From Fibrobacter sp. UWB10 (lineage in GTDB: Bacteria; Fibrobacterota; Fibrobacteria; Fibrobacterales; Fibrobacteraceae), in assembly GCF_900182935.1 (NCBI RefSeq), contig NZ_FXUE01000005.1, forward strand, positions 211,782 through 275,781: a stretch of 64,000 bases of DNA, in the 5' to 3' direction. A program made the position numbers and the translations under genes. The notes under the pieces are model-generated. The model was given only the letters and a program-made list of their open reading frames with translations. It was not told the origin of the DNA and ran no database searches. Below are positions 8,325 through 17,517 of the stretch, piece by piece. Each line of letters starts with the position of its first letter. Positions within the stretch are counted from its first letter, which is position 1.

Positions 8325-9860
8325 ATGATTACATTCCTGATTGGTATCGCGATTCTTGTCGGCGGATACTTCACTTACGGAAAATTCGTTGAACGTGTCT
8401 TCGGCCCCGATGACCGCAAGACTCCCGCCCTCGAAAACCCGGATGGCGTTGACCGCGTCCCCATGGCGCACTGGAAAAACGTCCTCATCCAGCTTTTGAA
8501 CATCGCAGGTATCGGTCCTGTGATTGGCGTGATTCTCGGCATCAAGTTCGGCGCCATCGTCTTCATTTTGCTGCCTATCGGCAACGTGCTTGGCGGTGCC
8601 GTGCATGACTACTTCAGCGGCATGATCAGCATGCGCAACAACGGCTACAACGTGCCGGCACTTTCCCGCAAGTTCCTGGGCAAAGGCCCGGCCAAAATCG
8701 TGATGACGCTAATCTCGGTCGCCCTGATTTTGGTGGGCGCCGTCTTCACCAACACGCCTGCAGCCCTCATCAACACCCCGATTCTTGCCGGTTCTGCGGT
8801 ATCGCCCACTTTGTTCTGGATTGCCGTCGCCTGCATTTTCGCCTACTACTTTGCAAGCACCTTCTTCCCCATCGACAAGATTATCGGCCGCATTTACCCG
8901 ATTTTCGGTGCGCTCTTGATTCTTGCATCTCTCGCTATTTTCGTGGGGATCATCCCGAACTTGAACGTTCTCGACAACTTCTGCTTCAACGACATCATGA
9001 GCAATTTCCACAAGCATCCGGGCGGACAGCCGATTATCCCGATGCTCTTTGTGACAATTGCCTGCGGTATCATTAGTGGTTTCCATAGCACGCAAAGTCC
9101 GCTTGTCGCCCGCACCGAAGTCACCGAAAAGACTGGTCGCCAGACTTTCTACGGCATGATGATTATCGAAGGTCTGATCGGTATGATTTGGGCCGCCGGT
9201 GGCATGTTCATTTACCACCAGATGCCGGAACTCTTAACCGGCGCTTCGGGCGTTAAGGTCTTGAGCATTCTCGTTTCTACCGTGATTCCCTGGGCTCCGA
9301 TTTCGATTCTCGTTGTCGTGGGCGTGATTGTTCTTGCTATCACTAGTGGCGACACCAGCCTTCGCAGCCTCCGTCTCACGATTGCAGAACTCACCGGAAT
9401 GGAACAGACCTCTGTCAAGAACCGTTTGCTCCTTACCGTGCCGATGTTTGCCATCTGCGCTGCCATCATTTTCTGGAGCAACCTGAACCCCGAAGGATTC
9501 AACATTCTGTGGAATTACTTCAGCTGGAGTAACCAGCTCATGGCCGTGTGCAGCCTTTGCGTGGCCACGGTTTACCTGCGCAGCAAAAAGAAGAACTTCT
9601 GGATTGCACTTATTCCGTGCATGTTCATGACCTTCATTACCTGCGACTACATTCTTTGGGTGAGCCCCGAAAACCTGAAGGGCGCTCCGCTCGGATTCGG
9701 TCTCGACTACAAAACCGCCCTTGTGATTGCCCTGCACGATGCAGCCATTCTCGGATTCCTGCTTTGCACTCGCGGCAAATACCTTACCAAGATGGAAGGT
9801 TTTGATCCTGACCGCTGGAACCCCGAACTGGACGAAGGTAAAGTTCCCAAGGCACGATAA
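8325..9860 (+). CDS. cstA: CstA-family carbon starvation transporter
   Basis: A multi-spanning inner-membrane protein of 511 residues, with about 13 hydrophobic segments. Family hallmarks are IGPVIGVILGIKFGAIVFILLPIGNVLGGAVHDYFSG near residues 65-100 (split here for length), GYNVPALSRKFLG, FHSTQSPLVARTE and ITSGDTSLRSLR. Known CstA/BtsT proteins import peptides or pyruvate during carbon limitation. This is a short form compared with the ~700-residue E. coli CstA, as in many anaerobes. GAAGG precedes the ATG. recD2 begins only 5 nt after the stop. Confidence 0.9.
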   Translation: MITFLIGIAILVGGYFTYGKFVERVFGPDDRKTPALENPDGVDRVPMAHWKNVLIQLLNIAGIGPVIGVILGIKFGAIVFILLPIGNVLGGAVHDYFSGMISMRNNGYNVPALSRKFLGKGPAKIVMTLISVALILVGAVFTNTPAALINTPILAGSAVSPTLFWIAVACIFAYYFASTFFPIDKIIGRIYPIFGALLILASLAIFVGIIPNLNVLDNFCFNDIMSNFHKHPGGQPIIPMLFVTIACGIISGFHSTQSPLVARTEVTEKTGRQTFYGMMIIEGLIGMIWAAGGMFIYHQMPELLTGASGVKVLSILVSTVIPWAPISILVVVGVIVLAITSGDTSLRSLRLTIAELTGMEQTSVKNRLLLTVPMFAICAAIIFWSNLNPEGFNILWNYFSWSNQLMAVCSLCVATVYLRSKKKNFWIALIPCMFMTFITCDYILWVSPENLKGAPLGFGLDYKTALVIALHDAAILGFLLCTRGKYLTKMEGFDPDRWNPELDEGKVPKAR

Positions 9861-9865
9861 ATCGC

Positions 9866-12007
9866 GTGATTCTCGAAGGAACCGTCAAGTCCATCACCTT
9901 TCACAGTCCGCAGAACGGATTCACCGTCCTGCGGATTATTGATAGTAGCACCAAGAAGGTAGTCGTCGTCACGGGAACCTTGCCCGAACTTTCCGTAGGC
10001 GAAAACCTACGCTTTGAAGGCGAATGGGGTCGCCACCCCAAATTCGGCGAACAGTTCCAAGCAAAGCATTTCGAAATCGTCGAAACCCAGAACAACAATT
10101 TAGCCGCCTACCTCGGCAGCGGCCTTTTTCCGGGAATCGGCCCCAAGACAGCCCAAGCCATCGTCGACGCTTTTGGCGAAGAATTGCGCGACATTCTCGA
10201 CTACGAACCCGACCGCTTTCGTGCCAAGAAAATCAAGGGTCTTTCAGCCGCCAAGGTAGAACAGTTCCTCGCCAGCTGGCAAGAAAATCGCCACAGCCGC
10301 GAAACCTTATTGTTCCTGTACAATCACGACATCACAGGCTCTGTCGCCAAGAAGCTGTGGATGAAATTCGGGCAGGACACCATCAGCAAAATCCGCGAAA
10401 ACCCCTACATTCTCTGCGAAGAAATCTGGGGAATCGGATTCTTGAAGGCCGACGAAATCGCGATGAAAGTCGGCATCCCGAAAGACAGCCCCATGCGCAT
10501 GCAAGAAGCACTTCTCTACTCGTTGCAAGAAGCATCGCTTTCGGACGGTCACTGCTATTTGCCAAGCAACGATTTAATCGGACGCACCCTCAAGAACTTG
10601 CGCATTGACGTCACCGACGACGATGCAATCCAGAATTTGCTGGAACAGTTCAAGCGAATTTGCGAAACGGGCCGCATCAAGCGCCACGGCGACGATTGTT
10701 TCTTTCCGCCGCTCGACAATGCGGAGCAGAAAATCGCCGAAATCATCAAGCGCAGACTCAACGAAAACGAATTGCCCACTTACGGCTTTGAGCGCGAACT
10801 CGTCGACTGGGAACGCGAACATAAATTCAGCTTTCACCCGGTGCAGCGCGAAGCGATTCGCCTTGCCACAGCACACAAGATTTGCATCATTACCGGCGGC
10901 CCAGGCACCGGCAAGACGACGATTCTCAAAGGAATCCTTCACCTTGCCCGCAAGATGGGCGAAAACATTCTGCTCGCCGCCCCGACGGGCCGCGCGGCCA
11001 AGCGCATGGGCGACTGTTGTGGCGACAAGACCTACACCATCCACCGTCTGCTTGAAGTCGACCCCGTCACCAAGAAATTCAACAAGAACGAGTTCAATAA
11101 GCTCGATTGCAATTTGCTCGTCGTCGACGAATTCAGTATGGTAGACACCTGGCTTGCGGCCTCGCTCCTCGACGCCGTTCCCGAAACAGCCCGCATCGTC
11201 TTTGTTGGCGACGCCGACCAGCTCCCGAGTGTCGGCCCCGGCAACGTACTCAACGATCTGCTGCAGTGTCCGCGCATCCCAAGCGTCCGCCTGCAGCACA
11301 TCTTTAGACAATCCGGCGATAACGACATCGCCGACAAGGCCGCTAAAATCAATCAGGGCATCACGCCCGCCCCGATCGAAGGTCCAAACTTCCACTTCGT
11401 TCCGTTCGAAACGCCCGAAGAAGCCAAGCAGCATTTACAGCGACTGATCGCGACCGGCGTGCGCAGCAAAATCGATATCGACCTCAAAACCGACTTGCAG
11501 ATTCTCGTTCCCATGCGCAAAGGTCCCCTCGGCATTATCGAGCTAAACCCGTTCCTGCAAGACCTGCTGAATCCAGGAGTTCCTCGCCACAAGATGGTCG
11601 GCATCGGCTGGAGCGTAGGCGACCGCGTCATGCAAATCAAGAACAACTACGACAAGAACGTGTTCAACGGCGACGTCGGAATCGTCTACAGCATCTACAA
11701 AGAGAAACGCAAAATCGCCGTCTTCTTCGACGAAAAGCTCATCACCTACCAAGATGACGAACTCGACGAACTGCAACTCGCCTACGCCTGCACCATCCAC
11801 AAGAGCCAGGGCAGCGAATACCCCGCTGTCATCGTAATTCTCGATTCCAGCCACTACGTGATGCTACAGCGCAACTTAATCTACACCGCCATCACCCGCG
11901 CGAAAGGCCACGTGTGGATTCTTTCTGCCCCCGGCGCCTTCCACCAGGCCGTCCGCAACAACCGCAGCACCCGCCGCTACACGCGCCTTAAAGAAAGACT
12001 CAATTAA
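9866..12007 (+). CDS. recD2: RecD2-type SF1B DNA helicase
   Basis: 5'-3' DNA helicase of 713 residues acting in DNA repair without RecBC. The N-terminal ~320 residues carry the OB-like and helix-hairpin-helix parts (LGSGLFPGIGPKTAQAIVDAFG; GIGFLKADEIAMKVGI). They are followed by motif I GGPGTGKTT near residue 345, motif Ia LLAAPTGRAAKRM, motif II LLVVDEFSMVD, motif III FVGDADQLPSVGPG and a C-terminal UvrD-like block with TIHKSQGSEYPAV and YTAITRAKG. The start is GTG at 9866, five bases after the cstA stop, so the pair looks translationally linked. Function is known for the family. Confidence 0.93.
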   Translation: MILEGTVKSITFHSPQNGFTVLRIIDSSTKKVVVVTGTLPELSVGENLRFEGEWGRHPKFGEQFQAKHFEIVETQNNNLAAYLGSGLFPGIGPKTAQAIVDAFGEELRDILDYEPDRFRAKKIKGLSAAKVEQFLASWQENRHSRETLLFLYNHDITGSVAKKLWMKFGQDTISKIRENPYILCEEIWGIGFLKADEIAMKVGIPKDSPMRMQEALLYSLQEASLSDGHCYLPSNDLIGRTLKNLRIDVTDDDAIQNLLEQFKRICETGRIKRHGDDCFFPPLDNAEQKIAEIIKRRLNENELPTYGFERELVDWEREHKFSFHPVQREAIRLATAHKICIITGGPGTGKTTILKGILHLARKMGENILLAAPTGRAAKRMGDCCGDKTYTIHRLLEVDPVTKKFNKNEFNKLDCNLLVVDEFSMVDTWLAASLLDAVPETARIVFVGDADQLPSVGPGNVLNDLLQCPRIPSVRLQHIFRQSGDNDIADKAAKINQGITPAPIEGPNFHFVPFETPEEAKQHLQRLIATGVRSKIDIDLKTDLQILVPMRKGPLGIIELNPFLQDLLNPGVPRHKMVGIGWSVGDRVMQIKNNYDKNVFNGDVGIVYSIYKEKRKIAVFFDEKLITYQDDELDELQLAYACTIHKSQGSEYPAVIVILDSSHYVMLQRNLIYTAITRAKGHVWILSAPGAFHQAVRNNRSTRRYTRLKERLN

Positions 12008-12038
12008 AAAAATCCCGCAGATTTCTCTGCGGAATTTT
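12006..12038. terminator. Bidirectional intrinsic terminator between recD2 and ilvE
   Basis: CCGCAGA and TCTGCGG arms with a TTTC loop are flanked by an A run on the left and AATTTT on the right. The two genes are convergent. Confidence 0.75.
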
Positions 12039-12059
12039 CAATACTATTTCTAACAGCGA

Positions 12060-13091
12060 TTACAAATCAACCACTTCAGTCCAGCCAAACGGGTCTTCCG
12101 CTTCACCGAACTGGATAGCAGTGTACTTCGTGAAGAGTTCCGTGCAGACCGGGCCCGGATTCTTGCCGTCACCGTAGGTGAATTCCTTGCCGGCAACCGG
12201 ATCCACAATCTTCTTGATCGGGGTAATCACGGCGGCGGTACCGCATTCGGCAGTTTCGGAGAATTCAGCGAGTTCTTCGAACGGAACCTGGCGGCGTTCC
12301 ACGGTGTAGCCGAGGTATTCAGCCAGCTGCTGCAAACTCTTGTTGGTGATAGACGGCAGAATGGATTCGGACTTCGGGGTCACGTAGGTCTTGCCCTTGA
12401 TACCGAAGAAGTTTGCCGGACCGCATTCGTCGATGTACTTCTTTTCCTTCGCATCCAGATAGATGGTGCTGGAGTAGCCGAGTTTCTTGGCTTCTGCAAG
12501 GGACTGGAGGCTAGCAGCGTAGTTACCGCCGACCTTCACCGTACCCGTACCCTGCGGAGCAGCGCGGTCATAGTTGCGGCTAATCATCATGTCCACCGGC
12601 TTGAACCCGTCCTTGAAGTACGGACCCACCGGAGTCACGAACATCATGAGCAGGTATTCGTCGGCAGGCTTCACACCCACTTCCGGGCTCATACCGATGA
12701 GGAGCGGACGGATGTAGAGCGTTGCACCGTAGCCATACGGCGGAACAAAGCGCTTGTTGGCCTTCACCACGGTGTGAACCATTTCGCGGAACAATTCAAC
12801 AGGCGGAACAGCCATGAGTACGCGGTTAGCCGTGTTCTGCATGCGCTTGGCGTTTTCGTCGACGCGGAAAATACGGACCTTGCCGTCCTTGCCCGTGTAA
12901 GCCTTGAGGCCTTCAAAACCTTCCTGGCCGTAGTGCAAGCAGGTGGCGGCCATGTGGATGCTGATGTCCTTGGAAGAAGAAAGTTCAACCTTGCCCCACT
13001 TGCCATCGCGGTAGTAGCAGCGGACATTGTAATCGGTATCGTAATAACCGAAGGGGAGCGTCTTCCAATCGACAGTGTTCAAATCAAGCAT
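12060..13091 (-). CDS. ilvE: Branched-chain amino acid aminotransferase IlvE
   Basis: PLP enzyme (fold type IV) for the last step of Val, Leu and Ile synthesis, 343 residues. Visible motifs are HYGQEGFEGLKAY, the basic arm LYIRPLLIGMSPEVGV, the PLP lysine in TVKVGGNYAASL, IDECGPANFFG, and the phosphate-binding GTAAVITPI. This is the larger branched-chain aminotransferase type with residues KNPGPVCTELFTKY near the end. The frame extends to 13172, but AAAAGGTG lies 6 nt before ATG 13091 and the family N-terminus starts there. TATTTTTC on the minus strand further upstream may be the promoter box. Confidence 0.93.
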   Translation of the reverse strand: MLDLNTVDWKTLPFGYYDTDYNVRCYYRDGKWGKVELSSSKDISIHMAATCLHYGQEGFEGLKAYTGKDGKVRIFRVDENAKRMQNTANRVLMAVPPVELFREMVHTVVKANKRFVPPYGYGATLYIRPLLIGMSPEVGVKPADEYLLMMFVTPVGPYFKDGFKPVDMMISRNYDRAAPQGTGTVKVGGNYAASLQSLAEAKKLGYSSTIYLDAKEKKYIDECGPANFFGIKGKTYVTPKSESILPSITNKSLQQLAEYLGYTVERRQVPFEELAEFSETAECGTAAVITPIKKIVDPVAGKEFTYGDGKNPGPVCTELFTKYTAIQFGEAEDPFGWTEVVDL

Positions 13092-13185
13092 ATATTCACC
13101 TTTTTGTGCAATTTGTGCATTTTTAAAGGTATCATTCGGTACCGCACAGAAAAATACAATTATCGGGGGCATTTTGGCTTGCTTT

Positions 13186-13272
13186 TTTATAAAAAAGGGG
13201 GAAGAATCCCCCTGGTTCGCACTACGTTGCTCTCCACCCTCTCTGCGGGCGCTCGCCGCCCCGCAACGCCCC
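13186..13272 (-). repeat. GGGCGTTGCGGG-type intergenic element ending in a terminator (copy 1)
   Basis: On the minus strand it reads GGGCGTTGCGGGGCGGCGAG, then CGCCCGCAGAGAGGG, and ends with hairpin GGGGG-ATTCTT-CCCCC followed by TTTTTTAT. The start matches copies at 15595 and 29329. It begins directly after the stop codon of the lipoprotein gene at 13275-14009 and would terminate its transcript. Confidence 0.65.
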
Positions 13273-13274
13273 GG

Positions 13275-14009
13275 CTAATTGTCCTTCACGCAACGGACAG
13301 AAAATCGCATATTCCATGTTTGACTATCAATGGCCGCGTAATCTTTATCATAAGACAAGCTTATATCAATTGCGAATTCGCTATAGGTCTGGGATTCAGA
13401 AGAACTCCAGAAATTAGCACTGTATCCCTCATTGCCATCAATAATTCCATTGTCATTCACATCTCCACTAGGGAGCGCCGCAAAGGAATAGGCATCCGAG
13501 CCATTTCCGTTGTCATACCAGCCGCTAGAAGATTTAAGCAATGCGCCTGCCGTTTCTTGGTCGCCAATTGTGGTAAATAAAATTTCAAATTCATCTCTTG
13601 TCGGCAGATGCCAGCCACTCGGGCAAGCATTTTTCGCAGCAGACCAGCTATAACCACGACCATATTCGGAACATTTGGTCGTGTCACGATAGGAGCAGCT
13701 ACTGTTCAATGTATTATAGTTCAAGTTTTCCGCCATCCAGGTCTGCGTACCGATGGTCACAGTCTTGTAGGTCTGCCCATCACGTTCGTCAGTCATAGTC
13801 CCCGTAACTACAGTCGAAGGATCTACATACCCCTCGGGAACACCGCTACTCGAGGAAGACTTCGTCGAACGGCTCGAACCATCGCAGTCCCCGCAAACAG
13901 ACGAAGAGGATTTTTCACTCGGGTCTGTGGCTGGCGCTGAACTATTAGAGTCATCGTCACAGGCAACAAACAAAACTGCCGAAAGCAACAACGCAAAGAT
14001 CTTTTTCAC
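13275..14009 (-). CDS. Fibrobacter-type paralogous lipoprotein domain protein
   Basis: The protein has 244 residues. Lipoprotein signal LFVAC places the lipid Cys at residue 16 (MKKIFALLLSAVLFVAC), followed by a Ser-rich spacer to about residue 55. A C-terminal domain follows with DGQTYKTVTIGTQTWMAENLNY, WSAAKNACPSGWHLPTRDEFE, NFWSSSES and SVRCVKDN. This is the ~175-residue Fib_succ_major paralogous domain that is expanded in Fibrobacter succinogenes, and its function is unknown. The start is GTG, with GGAGG 7 nt upstream. A TATATTTTG box lies about 40 nt further upstream. The copy is complete, and its terminator is part of a repeat element. Confidence 0.88.
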   Translation of the reverse strand: MKKIFALLLSAVLFVACDDDSNSSAPATDPSEKSSSSVCGDCDGSSRSTKSSSSSGVPEGYVDPSTVVTGTMTDERDGQTYKTVTIGTQTWMAENLNYNTLNSSCSYRDTTKCSEYGRGYSWSAAKNACPSGWHLPTRDEFEILFTTIGDQETAGALLKSSSGWYDNGNGSDAYSFAALPSGDVNDNGIIDGNEGYSANFWSSSESQTYSEFAIDISLSYDKDYAAIDSQTWNMRFSVRCVKDN

Positions 14010-14248
14010 AGAAAACCTCCGGTAACTTCAAATCAAATACTCGGACAAAATATAATTCTTTTACGGATTGAACAGGAGATGCCGTCCCCGTTCCGAGAAT
14101 CATATCCACTAAGCAGCAAAGCTGCAAGTGACTATTGTCATCAGTGCGGCAAAACAAATAGAGGTTTTTCTTCATATCTAGATTTTGCGTTGGCAAAATC
14201 GAATCCGTGTGGCAATGATAGGGCGAATAAATTCTATCTTACTCGTCG

Positions 14249-15283
14249 ATGAATTCCCTTTTGCAAAAAGCAATCGAAGGCAACCGCCTCTCCCCCGCCG
14301 AAGCACTCGACATTCTGAAGAACGCCCCGTGGACCGAGGTGACCGAGGCCGCCGATATCGTGCGCCACCGCATAAACCCCGGCAACAAGGTGGGCTACAC
14401 GGCTTTCCGCATCATCAACTACACGAATGTCTGCGAAATCACTTGCAGTTTTTGCAGCTTTTGCCGCCCGGCGCATAGCCCAGAAGCCTACGTGCTTAGT
14501 TTGGACGAAATCCGCCAGAAGACCCTTGAAGCAAAAGCCAAGGGCGCCGACCAGATTTTTCTGCAGGGCGGCGTGAATAAGGACATTCCGCTCAGCTACT
14601 ACACCGATGTCCTGAAAATGCTTACACAGGAAATGGGCGTAAAAGTTCGCGGTTTTTCGCCAGTGGAACTGGTGCGCATCGCCGAATTCAACGGAATTTC
14701 GCTCGACGAGCTGCTAGATATTCTTAAGGACGCAGGTCTCAGTTCCGTTCCGGGTGCCGGCGCCGAGATTCTCTCCGACCGCATGCGCCAAATCCTGAGC
14801 CCGAAAAAGTTGCCCGCCCAAGTCTGGTGCGACACGCTTGCCGCCTGCCACAAGAAAGGGCTCCCCGGCAGCGCAAACATCGTTTTCGGTAGCGTCGAGA
14901 CGCCCGAAGAAATCATCGAGCATCTGGATTACGTGCGCAAGACTCAAGATATTGCAAACGGGTTCAAGAGTTTTGTGGTCTGGACATTCCAGCCGCAAAC
15001 CGACAAGTTCCCGATCCGCCACGTGCGCGGCGACGAATACCTCAAGCTTCTGGCGCTTTCGCGCCTGTACCTCGACAACATCCCGCATATCGAAGTTTCG
15101 CTCCTCGGCATGGGGCTTTCTTTAGGTGAACTCGGGCTGCACTGCGGCGCCGACGACATCAACAGCATCGTCATCGAAGAAAACGTGCTCCAGAACCACG
15201 GCCTCACGACCATCGAACAAGCCGAAAATTTCATCAAAAACGCCGGTTTTACCCCCTACCGCCGCTCCCTTAACTTCGATTAA
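14249..15283 (+). CDS. mqnC: Cyclic dehypoxanthinyl futalosine synthase MqnC (radical SAM)
   Basis: A radical SAM enzyme of the futalosine menaquinone pathway, 344 residues. The cluster motif CxxxCxxC is in NVCEITCSFCSFC. Flanking INYTNVC, FLQGGVN, GFSPVELVRIAE, VPGAGAEILSDRMR and FVVWTFQPQTD are closer to MqnC than to MqnE, whose motif normally begins NPTNVC. TATCTTA ends 8 nt before ATG, so translation may be leaderless. Other mqn genes are not in the window. MqnE is the main alternative, less likely. The gene implies menaquinone use, in line with fumarate respiration in this lineage. Confidence 0.85.
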   Translation: MNSLLQKAIEGNRLSPAEALDILKNAPWTEVTEAADIVRHRINPGNKVGYTAFRIINYTNVCEITCSFCSFCRPAHSPEAYVLSLDEIRQKTLEAKAKGADQIFLQGGVNKDIPLSYYTDVLKMLTQEMGVKVRGFSPVELVRIAEFNGISLDELLDILKDAGLSSVPGAGAEILSDRMRQILSPKKLPAQVWCDTLAACHKKGLPGSANIVFGSVETPEEIIEHLDYVRKTQDIANGFKSFVVWTFQPQTDKFPIRHVRGDEYLKLLALSRLYLDNIPHIEVSLLGMGLSLGELGLHCGADDINSIVIEENVLQNHGLTTIEQAENFIKNAGFTPYRRSLNFD

Positions 15284-15306
15284 GGCAAATTTCGCCTCAA
15301 TTTGGG

Positions 15307-15344
15307 CAAAAAAAACACCGGTCAGCCATAGAAGCGTAACCGGT
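15307..15344 (-). terminator. Terminator downstream of the 20-codon gene
   Basis: Minus-strand arms AACCGGT and ACCGGT with a ~16-nt loop are followed by GTTTTTTTT. It lies about 50 nt past the stop of the small gene at 15391-15453. Confidence 0.55.
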
Positions 15345-15390
15345 TAATCACCAGAGAGAGAAAAACTAAAAAAAATAGCCAGGCGGCGAA

Positions 15391-15453
15391 TTAAGCGCGC
15401 TTGGCGTACTTCTTGAAGCTCTTGACCAGCAGGGCAGCGAGAATGCAGTACAT
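15391..15453 (-). CDS. 20-residue small protein gene
   Basis: The frame translates as MYCILAALLVKSFKKYAKRA: a short hydrophobic stretch followed by a strongly basic tail, as in small membrane-associated peptides. Three things support expression. GGAAGGAAAT sits directly before the ATG; a promoter with TTGACG, a 17-nt spacer and TAAATTTG lies at 15508-15538; and a hairpin plus T-run is found downstream. No homologue is recognised. Function is unknown; a membrane peptide, a leader peptide or a type I toxin-like peptide are all possible. The ~47-nt leader is otherwise short and AT-rich. Confidence 0.6.
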   Translation of the reverse strand: MYCILAALLVKSFKKYAKRA

Positions 15454-15507
15454 ATTTCCTTCCATCCTTTATTTTCGACGTTTTATCGCCATTTTTTAAC
15501 AGCGCGC

Positions 15508-15538
15508 CAAATTTAACAAAAATTTACTAACGCGTCAA
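15508..15538 (-). promoter_or_regulatory. Strong promoter for the 20-codon gene
   Basis: On the minus strand TTGACG (plus 15533-15538) and TAAATTTG (plus 15508-15515) are 17 nt apart. This fits both a classical -35/-10 pair and the TAnnTTTG type. The predicted start of transcription is near 15500. Confidence 0.65.
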
Positions 15539-15594
15539 GGGGAAAAAGTATATATTCAGCGACTTTTTTCCAAAAATTTCATTTCCTTCTTTCA

Positions 15595-15680
15595 GGGCGT
15601 TGCGGGATGTGCCCGCAGAGGGGGTAGCGAAAGACGAAGGCTGTAGCGAGGGGGAGACCTCCCCCCTTTTCTTTGTTTTT
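15595..15680 (+). repeat. GGGCGTTGCGGG-type intergenic element ending in a terminator (copy 2)
   Basis: It begins GGGCGTTGCGGG and continues with CCCGCAGAGGGGGTAGCG and AAAGACGAAGGC. It ends with GGGGGAGACCTCCCCCC followed by TTTTCTTTG. The batD promoter box TAAATTTG (15696-15703) lies just after it, so the element insulates batD from upstream transcription. Confidence 0.65.
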
Positions 15681-15707
15681 CAGGCTAAAATTTGGTAAAT
15701 TTGGGGC

Positions 15708-17516
15708 ATGAAACGAATTATCTTATTTTGCCTAGCCGCTGCCCTGTGCGTATCTGCACGGCCGTCCCTGCAAGTGGACCGGGAACGCGTGGAATCGGGC
15801 AAGACCTTTGGACTCCAGCTCGTATTCCCTTTAGCAGAACTTCCTGAAAACCGTAGCGATTTGCAGATGGAACCTGCAAACGGATTCACCCTCATGGGAA
15901 TCGACAGTACCGACCAGGTGATTCGCCCCAGCATGGAAGACATGTTCAATTCGTTTTTCAGTGGCGGAAGTCGCGGCGGTTACAAAGCCCGCGTTTACAC
16001 CTTTAAGCTGAAAGCCCCGAAAAAGACGGGCCGACTCAGCGTCGGACAGATTTTCTTGACCATCGACGGACAAAAACGCAACCTTACCGGCGATGTTCCT
16101 ATTACCATTCAGCGCGCCTACACCGACGACGCTCTGGCCGTTAGCCTGACTCCGAGCAAAAAGTCCATTTACGAAGGCGAACAGTTCAGCGTGACGCTCG
16201 GATTCCACACCTACGAACACTTTGAAGGCGGCCTGCAGGCCACCGACATGAACACGGGCGACGATTTTATTGTACACCGTAGCGATCTTTCGAACATGAA
16301 GTTCGAACCGGTCGAAGGCAGCCGCCGCGAAATGCAGGCAAGCGCCAAGTTCGCATGGCTCAGCCCCACCAAGAGCGGCAACCTGCAAATTCCGCCGTTC
16401 AAGTTCAAGTACACCAAGCGCGGCGAACCCAAGGTAGTCGAAGAGAAAAAGCAAATGGGCGGCATGTCGTTCCATGCTCAATCGATTCGTCAGGAATCTG
16501 TCGAAACCGAAACGCAAACCCCCACGGTGAACATTACGGTAAAGCCGCTGCCTACCGAAGGCAAGCCCGCCAACTTTAGCGGCATGGTCGGTAGCTACAC
16601 CTTTAACGCAGACTTCGACCGCACCAACCTCAAGGTCGGCGAAGCAATGACTCTCACCATCAACATCAAGGGTGACGGTCTGCCTGGATCCATTACCGAC
16701 CCCAAGCTCCCCGACTTCGGCGAGTTCCGCTCGGTGCCGCCCGAAAACGAAATCAACAAGAAGATTGTCGGCAACAAGGTAGTGACCACCAAAAACATTC
16801 GCGTGTTCCTGTACCCCAAAAAGAAGGGCGAATTCACCATTCCCGAAATTTCTTACTCTTGGTTCAACCCAAGCAAAAAGAAGTACGAAACCGCTAAGGC
16901 TGGCCCCTGGAACGTCGTCGTAGAAAAGGGTGAAGCCGCTGCCGAGGCTATCTTCCAAGCGCCGGTCGCCCAAGGCCCCGCTGCCGTGCAAAAACAAGAA
17001 ATTGAATCGCTGGGTTCCGACATTCGCTTTATTCACAAGGTGAACGACGCCAGCGACTCAACCGCCCCCTACAAGAGCTTTCTTTACTGGGTGATTTTTG
17101 CCGCCGCGATTCCGTTCTACTTGATTGTAACGTTTGCCGTGCGCAGCCGCCGCAAGCACAACAGCGATGCCGCCCTGGTGCGTAAGGGCAAGGCCGACAA
17201 GATGCTCAAGGCCCGTTTTGCAAACGCCCGCGAAGCCTTAAAGAAGGGCGACGCCAAGGCACTTTACGCCGCCCTCGAAAACGGTTTGATTGATTACCTA
17301 AGCGACAAGACCAACCTGGAATTCAAGGGCATGACCCGTCCGCAAATGAAGGAAGAACTGGCCAAGCTTGGTATTAAGGCCGAAACGATTGCCGCCATTG
17401 ACAGCTGGCTTGAAAAGTGCGCGTTCGCGCGTTTTGCTCCGGTGAATCCGACCAAGGACGAACAGGAACAAATGTTGAAAGATGTCGAAAAATTGTGCGA
17501 AGGATTGAAGGTATAA
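15708..17516 (+). CDS. batD: BatD-like membrane-anchored protein
   Basis: The protein has 602 residues. The signal peptide is followed by about 400 periplasmic residues in Ig-like beta domains (EGEQFSVTLGFHTYE; VGEAMTLTINIKGDG; KKGEFTIPEISYSWF). A transmembrane helix follows near residue 450 (FLYWVIFAAAIPFYLIVTFAV), then a cytoplasmic helical tail. This matches BatD of the Bacteroides aerotolerance (Bat) operon. batE follows after one base. batA, batB and the MoxR ATPase usually found upstream are absent here. TAAATTTG ends 4 nt before the ATG and no ribosome binding site is seen, which suggests a leaderless mRNA. Confidence 0.85.
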   Translation: MKRIILFCLAAALCVSARPSLQVDRERVESGKTFGLQLVFPLAELPENRSDLQMEPANGFTLMGIDSTDQVIRPSMEDMFNSFFSGGSRGGYKARVYTFKLKAPKKTGRLSVGQIFLTIDGQKRNLTGDVPITIQRAYTDDALAVSLTPSKKSIYEGEQFSVTLGFHTYEHFEGGLQATDMNTGDDFIVHRSDLSNMKFEPVEGSRREMQASAKFAWLSPTKSGNLQIPPFKFKYTKRGEPKVVEEKKQMGGMSFHAQSIRQESVETETQTPTVNITVKPLPTEGKPANFSGMVGSYTFNADFDRTNLKVGEAMTLTINIKGDGLPGSITDPKLPDFGEFRSVPPENEINKKIVGNKVVTTKNIRVFLYPKKKGEFTIPEISYSWFNPSKKKYETAKAGPWNVVVEKGEAAAEAIFQAPVAQGPAAVQKQEIESLGSDIRFIHKVNDASDSTAPYKSFLYWVIFAAAIPFYLIVTFAVRSRRKHNSDAALVRKGKADKMLKARFANAREALKKGDAKALYAALENGLIDYLSDKTNLEFKGMTRPQMKEELAKLGIKAETIAAIDSWLEKCAFARFAPVNPTKDEQEQMLKDVEKLCEGLKV

Positions 17517-17517
17517 T

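Noticed and set aside
13957..14196. 79-residue minus-strand frame upstream of the 13275-14009 lipoprotein
   Set aside because: It overlaps the lipoprotein start in another frame, has no ribosome binding site and a low-quality composition; GGAGG serves the GTG of the lipoprotein.
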